Shown one piece after another: positions 43,040 through 51,549 of a stretch of 64,000 nt of DNA. This DNA is from CAWAND01 sp963783335 (GTDB lineage Bacteria; Chloroflexota; Anaerolineae; Anaerolineales; E44-bin32). The position numbers were made by a program, and so were the translations under genes. The notes below the pieces were generated by a model. It was not told the origin of the DNA. It saw only the letters and a list, made by a program, of their open reading frames with translations, and made no database searches. Positions within the stretch are counted from its first letter, which is position 1, and each line of letters starts with the position of its first letter. The stretch is taken from NCBI GenBank assembly GCA_963783335.1, contig CAWAND010000010.1:620001-684000 (forward strand), written 5' to 3'.

Positions 43040-44881
43040 TCAACCGAGTTCCGGGTAAAGATCCATCAAGGGGCCAGGCGCCAGATCGATTGGACCCAGA
43101 ATCCATACCACTTCCCGGGCGCCACCCAGCACGCAGCTGGCCTCAGTTCCCACAGACCAGCAATGGCCCCGCGCGCTGGGCAGCTCAGCCCCCCGATACC
43201 GATTGGTCAGCATCCCCTCGAGCACAGCGCGGAAATCGGCTGTGTCCGAGGCCGTATCCCAAACCCAGTCGGCCACAAGGACCGCCTGATCGTTCCCGTC
43301 GTTGTAGAACACCTGGTAGGTATCGCCTCCCCAACCCTTGGCTGCGCGCTCGGCCGTGGCCAAGTCCACCTGAGCGGACTCATCAGCCGCGTAGGCCAGC
43401 ATCAGGTAGGTCGTCCACTCGCCGAGGGTGTCGTTGGTAATCGGGCGCCAGTTCGAGTCGAGGACAGAGGCCACATCGCGGCTCGGGACATCGACGGGCC
43501 CTTCGTGGTTCAGGTATTTTTCAACATGCATGATCTGCTCTGTGCTGGCCGGCAGATTCTCATAGGCTCCGTTGACCTCCGCCCAATTCCCCTGCTCGTA
43601 CAGCGAGTTGACAAAAGCGAGACCCTGATCGTATGGAAAAAGCGAGTCTGCCCCAGCGTAGGGCGGAGGAAAATCGTTTGGCAGTGTGTGGGTAGGCGGC
43701 TTGTAGCGGAGGATGTCGGTGATATCCTGCGGTCCTGCGTACTGTGTCAGCCATTGGCTCATCAACAGCGTAGCGTCACCTTCAACCAAGGCTTCCACGG
43801 CCTTGCATTCATCCTGAGACTTTTGGCACAGCGGGTAGACCCCGGCCTGGTCAATGTGAAAATGCTGGTCCACCAGCGCGTGGTCGAATTCGTGCGAGTA
43901 TACCCAGCGCTCGACACCCGAAAAACGGCTGCCAATGACGAAGATCTCTTTGCTCCAAGGAAGATAGAAGCCGCCGATGTTGTCTGTCAGTCCGTTGAGG
44001 ATATTGGTGTACAGATCATAGGTCGGCTTGGTCAGACCCAGGGCCACCAAGGTATGCGACAGGTCGGCCACGTCTTCTTGAGATCCGCCCCCGGCCAGAA
44101 AGCTGCTCTCAAGAAACGGCCGCACGCGTCCCGCCGTGATCACATACGATGGCGGTTCGCCTTCCATGGTCAGGCCGCGCAGGTCTGCTACCTGCGCCTG
44201 GATGGTCGCCATTTCCTCACGTGTGTCCGCGTTGGGCGGAATGGGCGTAGCCGTGGGCGTGATCGTGACGGTCGCGCTGGGCTGCGGTGTCAGGCTGGGG
44301 GTGAACGATACCGTCGGTGTCCACGTGCCGGGTAAGCCGACGGCAGCCCCAAGTGTCGCTCGCGTTGTGGCGGTTCCCGCCACCGCGGTGGCTGCAGCAG
44401 ATTGGCGCTGACCGATGGTCGACTGCACGAACCGGAAGAAGACGTATGCGCTGCCGATGGCGGCCAGGACCAGCACAACCGAGGCGGCGATCGCCGTTGG
44501 CTTCACCCACGGCGGCCACTGCCTCCCCAGGCGCCGGGATGAAGCGATCCCTCCTCCGGGTTGGCCAGCCACACCAGCCCGCCGGCGTGAAGGCTGGGGT
44601 GCCCGCACGGCTTCTTCAGCCTGACCCGTTGCAGGGGGTACCAACCCAGTCAGACTTGCCAGGCGATCCCGGGCCTTCTGGTTGCGCGGGTTGATCGATA
44701 ATGCCCGGTTGAGGCTCTCAACCTGACGTGCGTGTTCTGGAATGGCAAAACTCAGCAAGTACCAGCCGATATCCGATCGGGGGTGGGATTGGAGGTAATG
44801 GACCAGAATCGGGCGGGCCAGTTCGGGCTCGCCCTCCCGGAGGTACCCAATCGCCCGGTTCAGTTCATCAGGCAGCGTCAC
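43040..44881 (-). CDS. TPR-containing membrane-anchored metallopeptidase-like protein
   Basis: A 613-residue protein. Residues 1-80 form a TPR-like helical region (YLLSFAIPEHARQVESLNRALSINPRNQKARDR), then a membrane helix near 130-150, a Thr/Pro-rich linker (TPTATPIPP) and a large extracytoplasmic domain. That domain contains HEFDH (HExxH zinc site) near residue 337 and EALVEGDATLLMSQWL 30-35 residues later, where the Glu may be the third ligand. The pattern is that of gluzincin-like secreted peptidases. The cytoplasmic TPR suggests a signalling or scaffold link. Confidence 0.7.
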   Translation of the reverse strand: MTLPDELNRAIGYLREGEPELARPILVHYLQSHPRSDIGWYLLSFAIPEHARQVESLNRALSINPRNQKARDRLASLTGLVPPATGQAEEAVRAPQPSRRRAGVAGQPGGGIASSRRLGRQWPPWVKPTAIAASVVLVLAAIGSAYVFFRFVQSTIGQRQSAAATAVAGTATTRATLGAAVGLPGTWTPTVSFTPSLTPQPSATVTITPTATPIPPNADTREEMATIQAQVADLRGLTMEGEPPSYVITAGRVRPFLESSFLAGGGSQEDVADLSHTLVALGLTKPTYDLYTNILNGLTDNIGGFYLPWSKEIFVIGSRFSGVERWVYSHEFDHALVDQHFHIDQAGVYPLCQKSQDECKAVEALVEGDATLLMSQWLTQYAGPQDITDILRYKPPTHTLPNDFPPPYAGADSLFPYDQGLAFVNSLYEQGNWAEVNGAYENLPASTEQIMHVEKYLNHEGPVDVPSRDVASVLDSNWRPITNDTLGEWTTYLMLAYAADESAQVDLATAERAAKGWGGDTYQVFYNDGNDQAVLVADWVWDTASDTADFRAVLEGMLTNRYRGAELPSARGHCWSVGTEASCVLGGAREVVWILGPIDLAPGPLMDLYPELG

Positions 44882-44989
44882 ACGTGGCTCCCCTCAAGTC
44901 CGGATTCTGCCGAACGCATTGCCGCAATCAGTTTAGCATTCGCCCTCGGGCAGCGAAATGTTCCTGGAGGACTATTGGCGTTTCGCAGA

Positions 44990-46468
44990 TCAAGTCGGCG
45001 AATGCAAGGTCCTGGACTCGGCCCGATTGTGGAATTCTTCACGAGTTGACAGGGGCTCAAACACCCGACGCCAAAGATCGGTTTGCAGTAGATCGTCGGG
45101 GTCAAGTTGGGCCTTCAATGCAAAGAGTGACTGAATAGACTCCGCTCCCAAGTAGCCAGCGGCTGATTCCGGCGCCAGGGTGCTGTCCTTGGCAAAGTAG
45201 AACCGTCCCGAGTGGGCAAGCACAATCTCATCCAGGTCACGCGCCAGCGCCAGCAGGCGCTGACGATTGCGGCGTGTCACGCGAAAGTCCAGCGCCAGGG
45301 AGTAGCCGTCCACAGCATGCGAAAGCAGAAAATCGTCCGGACGGTGGCGCTTCGTAACGCCCAGGTAGGAAGGCAGCCCCCGCTCCTGGCACAATCTGAG
45401 GATCTGGACAAAGGCCTCGCTCGCTTCCGCTTTCGGGACAAAGCACTGGTATTGGATCAACCCCAGCGGCCAGTACGCTCGCTTCCAATGGGGAACGTAG
45501 TCCAGCAGGAAATTGAACTCGGCCAGAGACTGTTTGAATCGGTGTCCGTGGCCTCTCTTGGCCATGAGATAGCGGGCGAGACACACCAATTTCCAGCCCA
45601 AGTTGTTGGCGAAGGGTTTCAAGAAACGCCACAGGATGGATTTCGGCACGAGCCCGAAGAAGGTATCCGGTAGATCTTGATGGTCCAATCGAAGCGATTG
45701 GGTCGGGCTCGGGTCAGCCCGATCGTCGAGGTGATTGGCAGCATGGATTTGACCCCGCCCAACTCCACTGCCGCCGGCGAAACAATCGACCCATCCGACC
45801 AGGTACTCCCAGTCATCTCGGAGCGACTCCATGTCGTCCAACATCGCGTCCATGTTTGGAACGCTCAACGCCAGAACGTCAAGCTGGCCGGAATGAACCC
45901 GCTTGAGCTGCAGCTTGATGCGCGTGAAGCAGCCCAAGACGCCCAAGCCGCCGATCATCACATGGAACAACTCGGGGGCCTTTTCCGGCGTACAGACCAC
46001 GAATTCGCCAGTCGGGAGCAAGGCCTCAAACTCGAGGACATGTTCGCCAAAAGTGCCTTCACGCCAATTGTTCTTGCCGTGGACATTCATCGCCAGGCAC
46101 CCCCCGACCGTGGGGAACATGGTGCCCGGCACGACAGGCGGCCACCAGCCATCACCCAGCACGTAACGCCATAGCTGCTCAATGGTCACCCCGGGTTCAA
46201 CCTCGATGATGCCGCTGGCTGGATCCCAGGCGAGAATCCGATTCATGCGCTCCAGATCAACCAGGATGCCTTCGCTGTTAATGGCCGCATCGCCATAACT
46301 CCGGCCGGCGCCTCGCAGGCCAATCGGAACCCCCGTGTCTCTGGCCAACTCGAAGACGGCCTGCAATCCCGACGGCGTTGAAGGCCGAAAAATGTATGCC
46401 ATGCCCGAGCTTGCCTGACCCCAGGCCTCGGCGCGCTCGAGGTTTTCCATCGGCAGGGGACCTGTCAT
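44990..46468 (-). CDS. FAD-linked oxidase, DprE1-like
   Basis: A 492-residue flavoprotein of the VAO/PCMH superfamily. PIGLRGAGRSYGDAAINSEG and VVPGTMFPTVGGCLAMNVHGKNNWREGTFGEHV are the FAD-binding signatures, and the latter is diagnostic of DprE1-type polyprenylphosphoryl-ribose 2-oxidases and relatives. The start at 46468 overlaps the stop of the DprE2-like SDR in an ATGA arrangement. In actinobacteria this pair epimerises a lipid-linked pentose for arabinan synthesis; a comparable epimerisation here is inference. Confidence 0.82.
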   Translation of the reverse strand: MTGPLPMENLERAEAWGQASSGMAYIFRPSTPSGLQAVFELARDTGVPIGLRGAGRSYGDAAINSEGILVDLERMNRILAWDPASGIIEVEPGVTIEQLWRYVLGDGWWPPVVPGTMFPTVGGCLAMNVHGKNNWREGTFGEHVLEFEALLPTGEFVVCTPEKAPELFHVMIGGLGVLGCFTRIKLQLKRVHSGQLDVLALSVPNMDAMLDDMESLRDDWEYLVGWVDCFAGGSGVGRGQIHAANHLDDRADPSPTQSLRLDHQDLPDTFFGLVPKSILWRFLKPFANNLGWKLVCLARYLMAKRGHGHRFKQSLAEFNFLLDYVPHWKRAYWPLGLIQYQCFVPKAEASEAFVQILRLCQERGLPSYLGVTKRHRPDDFLLSHAVDGYSLALDFRVTRRNRQRLLALARDLDEIVLAHSGRFYFAKDSTLAPESAAGYLGAESIQSLFALKAQLDPDDLLQTDLWRRVFEPLSTREEFHNRAESRTLHSPT

Positions 46469-47244
46469 AGGTTGAGCCGGCGGAAGATGAACGAGGGGAT
46501 GTGACGGACCACCCAGCCTATGAGCGCCCAACGGCCGGGAATGTAGACGACCTGCTTGCGACGGCGGATTGCCCGCCAGATCATGTCGGCGGCGCGCTCG
46601 GGCGATACCGGGCCGCGGACTGCGGCTGCATTCTTTAGCATGTCGGTGTCAACCTGCCCGGCTTTGATCGTGGTGACTGTGACGCCGCTGCGCGTCACTC
46701 GATTTCGCAGTGCCTCCAGGTAGGTTTCCAGGGCTGCTTTGGACGCTGAATAAGCCGGGATGGCCCTCCGGCCCCGGTCCCCTGCGATGCTCCCCAGGCC
46801 GACAATTTGCCCTCGCCCAGCTCGGACAAAGCGCAGGGCCACCGGGTTGCACCAGGCAATGGCGCCCAGGGTGTTCACCTGCAGGGTCAACAGATCGTTT
46901 TCGGTATCATAAGCATCAGGGTCGTGGGGGAACATCACACCGGCTACGTACACGAACAGGTCAAGCCCTTGCAGATCGCGGGCTATCAACTCGAGAAGGC
47001 TTGGGGCGGCGGCGGTTTCCTGGACATCGTGTTGGTAGGCAAGCGCCCGGATACCGTGCGCTTGCGACAACTCGCCGCACAAGGCTTCGAGTTCCGGCAT
47101 TCGGCGGGCGACAAGTGCTAGATCGAACCCCTCGGCAGCCAGCCGCCGGGCCAGCGCCGCACCGATGCCTGAGGACGCGCCAATCAGCAGGGCCTTTGGC
47201 CTGGACAGGAGCGCGTTTTGGTGATCAGCCTGCGTGGCAGTCAA
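46465..47244 (-). CDS. Short-chain dehydrogenase, DprE2-like
   Basis: A 259-residue SDR: LLIGASSGIGAALARRLA, DLFVYVAGV, Ser in GLGSIAGDRGRR and YSASK as the YxxxK site, then IKAGQVDTDM. The GDRGRRAIPAYSASKAA and the C-terminal VYIPGRWALIGWVVRHIPSFIFRR segment match the DprE2/Rv3791 subgroup, including its membrane-associating tail. It is translationally coupled to the DprE1-like oxidase, so the two probably perform sequential oxidation and reduction on one substrate. Confidence 0.82.
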   Translation of the reverse strand: MTATQADHQNALLSRPKALLIGASSGIGAALARRLAAEGFDLALVARRMPELEALCGELSQAHGIRALAYQHDVQETAAAPSLLELIARDLQGLDLFVYVAGVMFPHDPDAYDTENDLLTLQVNTLGAIAWCNPVALRFVRAGRGQIVGLGSIAGDRGRRAIPAYSASKAALETYLEALRNRVTRSGVTVTTIKAGQVDTDMLKNAAAVRGPVSPERAADMIWRAIRRRKQVVYIPGRWALIGWVVRHIPSFIFRRLNL

Positions 47245-47421
47245 GATCCGCCAACCTTTCGCTAGGTGTGCATCGCTGGGGCCTGACTTCGGACGTCTTC
47301 GGCCGAAAGTTGGGCTATTCTATCAAACAAGCATCCCGCACAAACTGAAGTGCACGTTTCGAACCATGCGCGGCAAAAACGGCACCACCCGATTTCCCGC
47401 CAGAAAGGACTGCAGAACGGC

Positions 47422-48309
47422 ATGAATCAACCGACGAGCTGTCAATCTTCGCTGGACGTCGCCGAGCCGGTTTTCGCCACCGCCACCGAGGCTGAGATCT
47501 GGATCTGCATTGAATACCGACGAGCATGGCAGGCGAAAGCTTTCCGCGCCAGCGACCTTCCCCCCGAAATCAAGAAGCCGTTAGGTGAGGCCCTCAACTC
47601 AACCCCAAGGAGCCGCCTGCAGTTCATCCGCAAACCCGGGAGAACGCGTGGCCGGCTGGCCTTGTATCTCGCCCGGACCAATCGCCGGCAACCGGATGCC
47701 TTCACCTTAAATTTCTCGACGTACCAGGAACTGAAACAGCTGGACTTCAAGGCGTTGGTGGCCGGTTCACCCCCGGCGAACGCCACTCGCGTCGACACGC
47801 CCTGGGTTTTGGTTTGCGGCAACGGCCGGCGAGACGCATGCTGTGCTCGCCACGGCACCGCCGTCTACCGAGCCCTCGCCCACCGAAAAGATGCCGATGT
47901 GTGGTTGTCCAACCATCAGGGCGGCCACCGTTTCGCTGCCAACGCCGTCGTCTTGCCTTATGGCGTCCAATTTGGGCGGCTGCGCCCAAAGTTGGCTCCC
48001 GGACTGATCAAGGCCTGCCTTGAAGGCACCTGGGATATGGACCACACTCGAGGGCACGTTGCCTATCCACGCCCGGCGCAGGCCGCCGAACACTTCCTCC
48101 GCCTGAAGACGGGCGAGCTCGGTCGCGATGCCTTCCGGCTGGTGTCGGCCAAGGCTACAGAGCCCGACCTGTGGCAGATTCGATTCGAGGAAACCGCCGG
48201 CGGCGGCAGTCACACATTGCATGTGAAAGTCGGAGAATCGGACTTCAAAGTCGTGAAAACCACCGGCGATCCCTCTCCGGCCAGGGTGCCCAGCTACAGC
48301 CTGGGCTGA
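47422..48309 (+). CDS. Sucrase/ferredoxin-like protein
   Basis: A 295-residue thioredoxin-fold ferredoxin-like protein. The C-terminal half contains WVLVCGNGRRDACCARHG and NHQGGHRFAANAVVLPYG, which define the sucrase/ferredoxin-like family; its cysteines are thought to bind a 2Fe-2S cluster. The ATG at 47422 begins the homologous part. Physiological role unknown. It diverges from the DprE-like pair. Confidence 0.83.
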   Translation: MNQPTSCQSSLDVAEPVFATATEAEIWICIEYRRAWQAKAFRASDLPPEIKKPLGEALNSTPRSRLQFIRKPGRTRGRLALYLARTNRRQPDAFTLNFSTYQELKQLDFKALVAGSPPANATRVDTPWVLVCGNGRRDACCARHGTAVYRALAHRKDADVWLSNHQGGHRFAANAVVLPYGVQFGRLRPKLAPGLIKACLEGTWDMDHTRGHVAYPRPAQAAEHFLRLKTGELGRDAFRLVSAKATEPDLWQIRFEETAGGGSHTLHVKVGESDFKVVKTTGDPSPARVPSYSLG

Positions 48310-48334
48310 ACGTCTAATCGTCCGACCCTCTGAA

Positions 48335-49198
48335 CTACCCGTCGCTGGCCGGAGAGCGGACGATCATGCCGGAGGTCCGATCCCTGCGGCCGACGACCGC
48401 GTACACGACGCCAAAGACCGCCGTCGCCGCCAGCACAATTGCCGGTCCGGACGCCAGATTGAGGTAGTAAGAAAGGTAGAGGCCGGCCAGAGAAGAGCCG
48501 GCACCGATCACGGCAGCCAGGATCATCACCCAAATCAGGCGGCGGGTGATCAAGGTGGCCGTTGCCGCCGGCGTGACCAGCATTGCCAAGACCAGGGCCA
48601 CGCCCACCGCCTGCAGAGAGACCACGATCACCACCGCCAGCAGCACCAGCATCAGATTACGAAGCCAGGTCACGGGCAACCGCAAAGTCGTGGCCAGCAG
48701 CGGGTCGAACGAAATGACCATGAACTCCTTGTAGAACGCCGCGATGGTGACCAAGACCCCCAGCCCCAATCCGGCGATCAGCCACAGATCCACCCCTCTA
48801 ACCCCCAGCAAATCACCAAACAGGATGTGGGTCAGGTCAACAGCGTAGCTGCCGCGCACCGAGAGCATGGCCACGCCCAAGGCGAAGGCGCCGGCGAAGA
48901 CCACGCCGATGGCCGTATCTTCCGCCACTCGGCCTCGCTGGCTGAGTCTGCCGATGACCAGCGCGGCCGAAATCCCTGCCGCCAGTGCGCCTATGGCAAC
49001 CGGCCAGCCAAGCAAAAACGCCAGGACCACGCCTGGCAGGACGATGTGCGCCAGGGCGTCACCGAAGAACGCCATGCCCCGCAGCACGACGTACGTGCCC
49101 AAGACCGGACACACAATGCCCACCATGATGGCTGCTGCCAAGCCTCGGACCATGAAGGCGTGAGAGAAGGGTTCTAGCAAGCCCTGAATGAGGATCAC
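48335..49198 (-). CDS. Metal ABC transporter permease
   Basis: A 287-residue ABC-3 family permease (ZnuB/MntB type) with eight or more hydrophobic helices; key pieces are GMAFFGDALAHIVLPGVVLAFLLG and GVALVLAMLVTPAATATLI. The GTG at 49198 overlaps the stop of the ATPase gene by four bases. Together with the ATPase and binding protein it imports zinc or manganese. Confidence 0.92.
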   Translation of the reverse strand: MILIQGLLEPFSHAFMVRGLAAAIMVGIVCPVLGTYVVLRGMAFFGDALAHIVLPGVVLAFLLGWPVAIGALAAGISAALVIGRLSQRGRVAEDTAIGVVFAGAFALGVAMLSVRGSYAVDLTHILFGDLLGVRGVDLWLIAGLGLGVLVTIAAFYKEFMVISFDPLLATTLRLPVTWLRNLMLVLLAVVIVVSLQAVGVALVLAMLVTPAATATLITRRLIWVMILAAVIGAGSSLAGLYLSYYLNLASGPAIVLAATAVFGVVYAVVGRRDRTSGMIVRSPASDG

Positions 49199-50052
49199 GG
49201 GGCGGTCTCCTCTCCTTCGCAATGCGTGTCAGCCAACACCAAGGGCCCTGCATCCCCAGAGACGATATGCAGACTGCCGCGATAGGCAGCTTGCAAGTTC
49301 TCGGACGTGAAGACGTGCTCTGGGGTGCCTTCGGCCACAAGCCGATGATTGAGCAGCAAGGCGCGCTCGAAATGCTCGGATGCCAAGCTGAGATCATGCG
49401 TTGCCACCAGGGATGGCACGCCATCTGCCCTCAATTCGTCCAGCAATGAGAGGATGGCTTGTTGGGTCGGCGCGTCCAGACCGGTCAAAGGCTCGTCCAG
49501 CATGACGATCTCGGCTTCCTGCGCAAGGGCGCGCGCCAGGAACACTCGCTGCTGCTGACCGCCAGAGAGCGCCCGAATGTGGCGCTGGCGCAGATCGACC
49601 ATCCCGACTCGGTCGAGAGCGTCGTCCACAATGGCCCAGTCTCCCTTGCGGGGCCAGCGGAATGGTCCCAGCTTCTTGACCCGGCCCATCATCACCACAT
49701 CGGCCACGGTCACCGGAAAGCGCCAATCAACTTGCGTGCGTTGGGGCACGTAAGCAATGCAAATGTGACTGACCGGCCCATAGCCATAGACGCGAACACT
49801 TCCGGATGAGGGCGGATAGATTCCGGCAATGACCTTCAACAAGGTGGTCTTTCCGGCGCCATTGGGGCCCACGACGGCCATCGTCGTCGGCTCGCTTATG
49901 CTGAATGTCACACCCTCGAGCGCAGTTGTGCCGTCGAATCGCACGCTCAGATCAGACACCAGAACGGGAGGCGCGTCTGTCACATGTGCTGGCGGTTGCC
50001 CCATCACCTGGCCGATGCCTCCATGCTCGTGCTCAGAGATAGTTTTCTTCAT
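49195..50052 (-). CDS. Metal ABC transporter ATP-binding protein
   Basis: A 285-residue ABC ATPase: Walker A GPNGAGKTTLLK, signature LSGGQQQRVFLARAL, Walker B IVMLDEPLTGLD and the switch His in LVATHDLSLA. The 30-residue N-terminal extension contains His/Asp residues. Start and stop overlap the neighbouring genes by four bases each, so the three transport genes are tightly coupled. Confidence 0.94.
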   Translation of the reverse strand: MKKTISEHEHGGIGQVMGQPPAHVTDAPPVLVSDLSVRFDGTTALEGVTFSISEPTTMAVVGPNGAGKTTLLKVIAGIYPPSSGSVRVYGYGPVSHICIAYVPQRTQVDWRFPVTVADVVMMGRVKKLGPFRWPRKGDWAIVDDALDRVGMVDLRQRHIRALSGGQQQRVFLARALAQEAEIVMLDEPLTGLDAPTQQAILSLLDELRADGVPSLVATHDLSLASEHFERALLLNHRLVAEGTPEHVFTSENLQAAYRGSLHIVSGDAGPLVLADTHCEGEETAP

Positions 50053-51050
50053 TTCAAAGCCTCGACGATTGCCGCCACATTGAAGCGCATGAACGCATCA
50101 TATGTCGCCGCAGGCCCATTGGCACCGCTGAGGCTTTCCAGGTAGAGCGGCACCACAGGAATGCCGGTATCCGTCCCGACCCGATCTGCCAAGGTGTGAT
50201 TATCGAACACGCCCACAAATATGGCCCCCACGGCTTGGTTTTGAAGCCGGTCTTCGAGATCGGCCAGCTCGCGTGCCGACGGCTCGCTCAAATCACTGGC
50301 GCCCGGTCGAATGGTTCCAACAATCGACAGCCCATAGCGCTGGGCCAGGTAGCCCAGCACCGCATGGCCCGTGGCCACATTGCGAGCGCCTTCCGGAAGC
50401 CCCCCCATTTGGCTTGCGGCCCATGTGTCGAGCTGACCCAGTTCGACCATGTATGCCTCGGCCCTGGCTTGATAGTCAGCCGCATGCTCTGGATCGAGAG
50501 CTGCGTAAGTCGCTGCCGTGTTTCTGGCCCAGACAACCATATTCTGGGGATCAAGCCAGACATGGGGGTCAACCGCCCCGGACCCGGGGGTGGCGGCACC
50601 TCCGGCGATCGAAAGGGGCTGGATGCCTTCTGAGAGCGCCACAACGGGCACGCTGGCTCCGGCGCCGGAGATCAGTTTCGCCAGAAAGGTCTCGTAGCCG
50701 AAGCCTGCTTCCAAGATGACGTCAGCGCCGGCGAGTGACACGGCATCGCGCGGCGCCGGCTGGTACTCGTGCGGGTCAGCCCCGCGCGGGATAAGGACTG
50801 TCACATCCACCAGGTCTCCCCCGATCATGGTGGCAGGCTCGCCCACCAAACTGGTGGTGGCGACAACCTGCAGTTTGCCAGCCGGGGATAGGGCCAGCGG
50901 GGCCAATTGATCGGGGCTTTGCGCCGTCACCTCGGGGAGCGAGCCGGATCTATCAGCCTCCGATGGAGCCGTGCAGCCGGCCACCGTTCCGCCGAAGAGC
51001 GCCAGCAGCGCAACCGCCGTCAGCCGCCGTCCCCAATCACCCCGTTTCAT
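50049..51050 (-). CDS. Metal ABC transporter substrate-binding lipoprotein
   Basis: A 333-residue cluster-9 binding protein: lipobox VAGC, then VATTSLVGEPATMIGGD, RGADPHEYQPAPRDA, DPHVWLDPQN and ATGHAVLGYLAQRYGL. The first and third histidines (DPHEY, DPHVW), with a later His/Asp or Glu, form the metal site. The His-rich loop of many zinc-specific ZnuA proteins is missing, so manganese is as likely as zinc. The ATG at 51050 overlaps the Fur-type gene stop (ATGA). Confidence 0.92.
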   Translation of the reverse strand: MKRGDWGRRLTAVALLALFGGTVAGCTAPSEADRSGSLPEVTAQSPDQLAPLALSPAGKLQVVATTSLVGEPATMIGGDLVDVTVLIPRGADPHEYQPAPRDAVSLAGADVILEAGFGYETFLAKLISGAGASVPVVALSEGIQPLSIAGGAATPGSGAVDPHVWLDPQNMVVWARNTAATYAALDPEHAADYQARAEAYMVELGQLDTWAASQMGGLPEGARNVATGHAVLGYLAQRYGLSIVGTIRPGASDLSEPSARELADLEDRLQNQAVGAIFVGVFDNHTLADRVGTDTGIPVVPLYLESLSGANGPAATYDAFMRFNVAAIVEALK

Positions 51051-51472
51051 CCCTGGCAAGATGGACACACCCCCACCAATTCCAGCACATGGTCTTCAAC
51101 CCTGAAGCCAGTCTCCGATTCGAGCGTTTTCACCAGGCCGGAGAGATCGCAGTCTGCGAACGCCACGACTTTGTGGCACTGCTGACACACCAGGTGGTGC
51201 CCATGGCCCACATCGCCCAGAGCGTATCCATGGCAACCACCTTCCCAATGAACGCGTTGGGCCAGCTGCAGCTCAGTCAGCAGGGCCAGCGTCCGATAGA
51301 CGGTCACCAGGCCAATGCTGGGGCAGATTTCCGCCGCACGAGCGTGCACGGCGTCCGGCGGCAGCCAGGCTTCAGCTGCCTGAAGCACACTGACAACCGC
51401 CCGCCGCGGGGCAGTCACTCGGTATCCCTGCTGGCGCAACCGGCGCAGGATTGCTTGTTCAGTAGCTTGCAT
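51047..51472 (-). CDS. Fur-family metalloregulator
   Basis: A 141-residue Fur-type repressor with a winged helix (RVTAPRRAVVSVLQAAEAWL, IGLVTVYRTLALLTEL), metal site HGHHLVCQQC, and structural zinc pairs CQQC and CPSC. It heads the transporter operon and has an operator over its own promoter, so it probably represses the operon when zinc or manganese is plentiful. The ATG at 51472 fits family length. Fur, Zur and Mur types cannot be separated by sight. Confidence 0.92.
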   Translation of the reverse strand: MQATEQAILRRLRQQGYRVTAPRRAVVSVLQAAEAWLPPDAVHARAAEICPSIGLVTVYRTLALLTELQLAQRVHWEGGCHGYALGDVGHGHHLVCQQCHKVVAFADCDLSGLVKTLESETGFRVEDHVLELVGVCPSCQG

Positions 51473-51486
51473 TGGGAACTCGATAA

Positions 51487-51507
51487 TGAAAATGTTTTTC
51501 AATTATA
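51487..51507 (-). promoter_or_regulatory. Fur-type box overlapping the -10 of the metal-transport operon
   Basis: TGAAAAACATTTTCA on the minus strand (51501-51487), an inverted repeat with one mismatch to a 7-1-7 Fur-family box, directly abuts TATAAT (51507-51502). A repressor bound here would block transcription start, giving autoregulation of the regulator and transporter genes. Confidence 0.75.
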
Positions 51508-51549
51508 GAGTCTAACCGCTCGCCATCCGAGCGTCAAGGCCGATGGATT

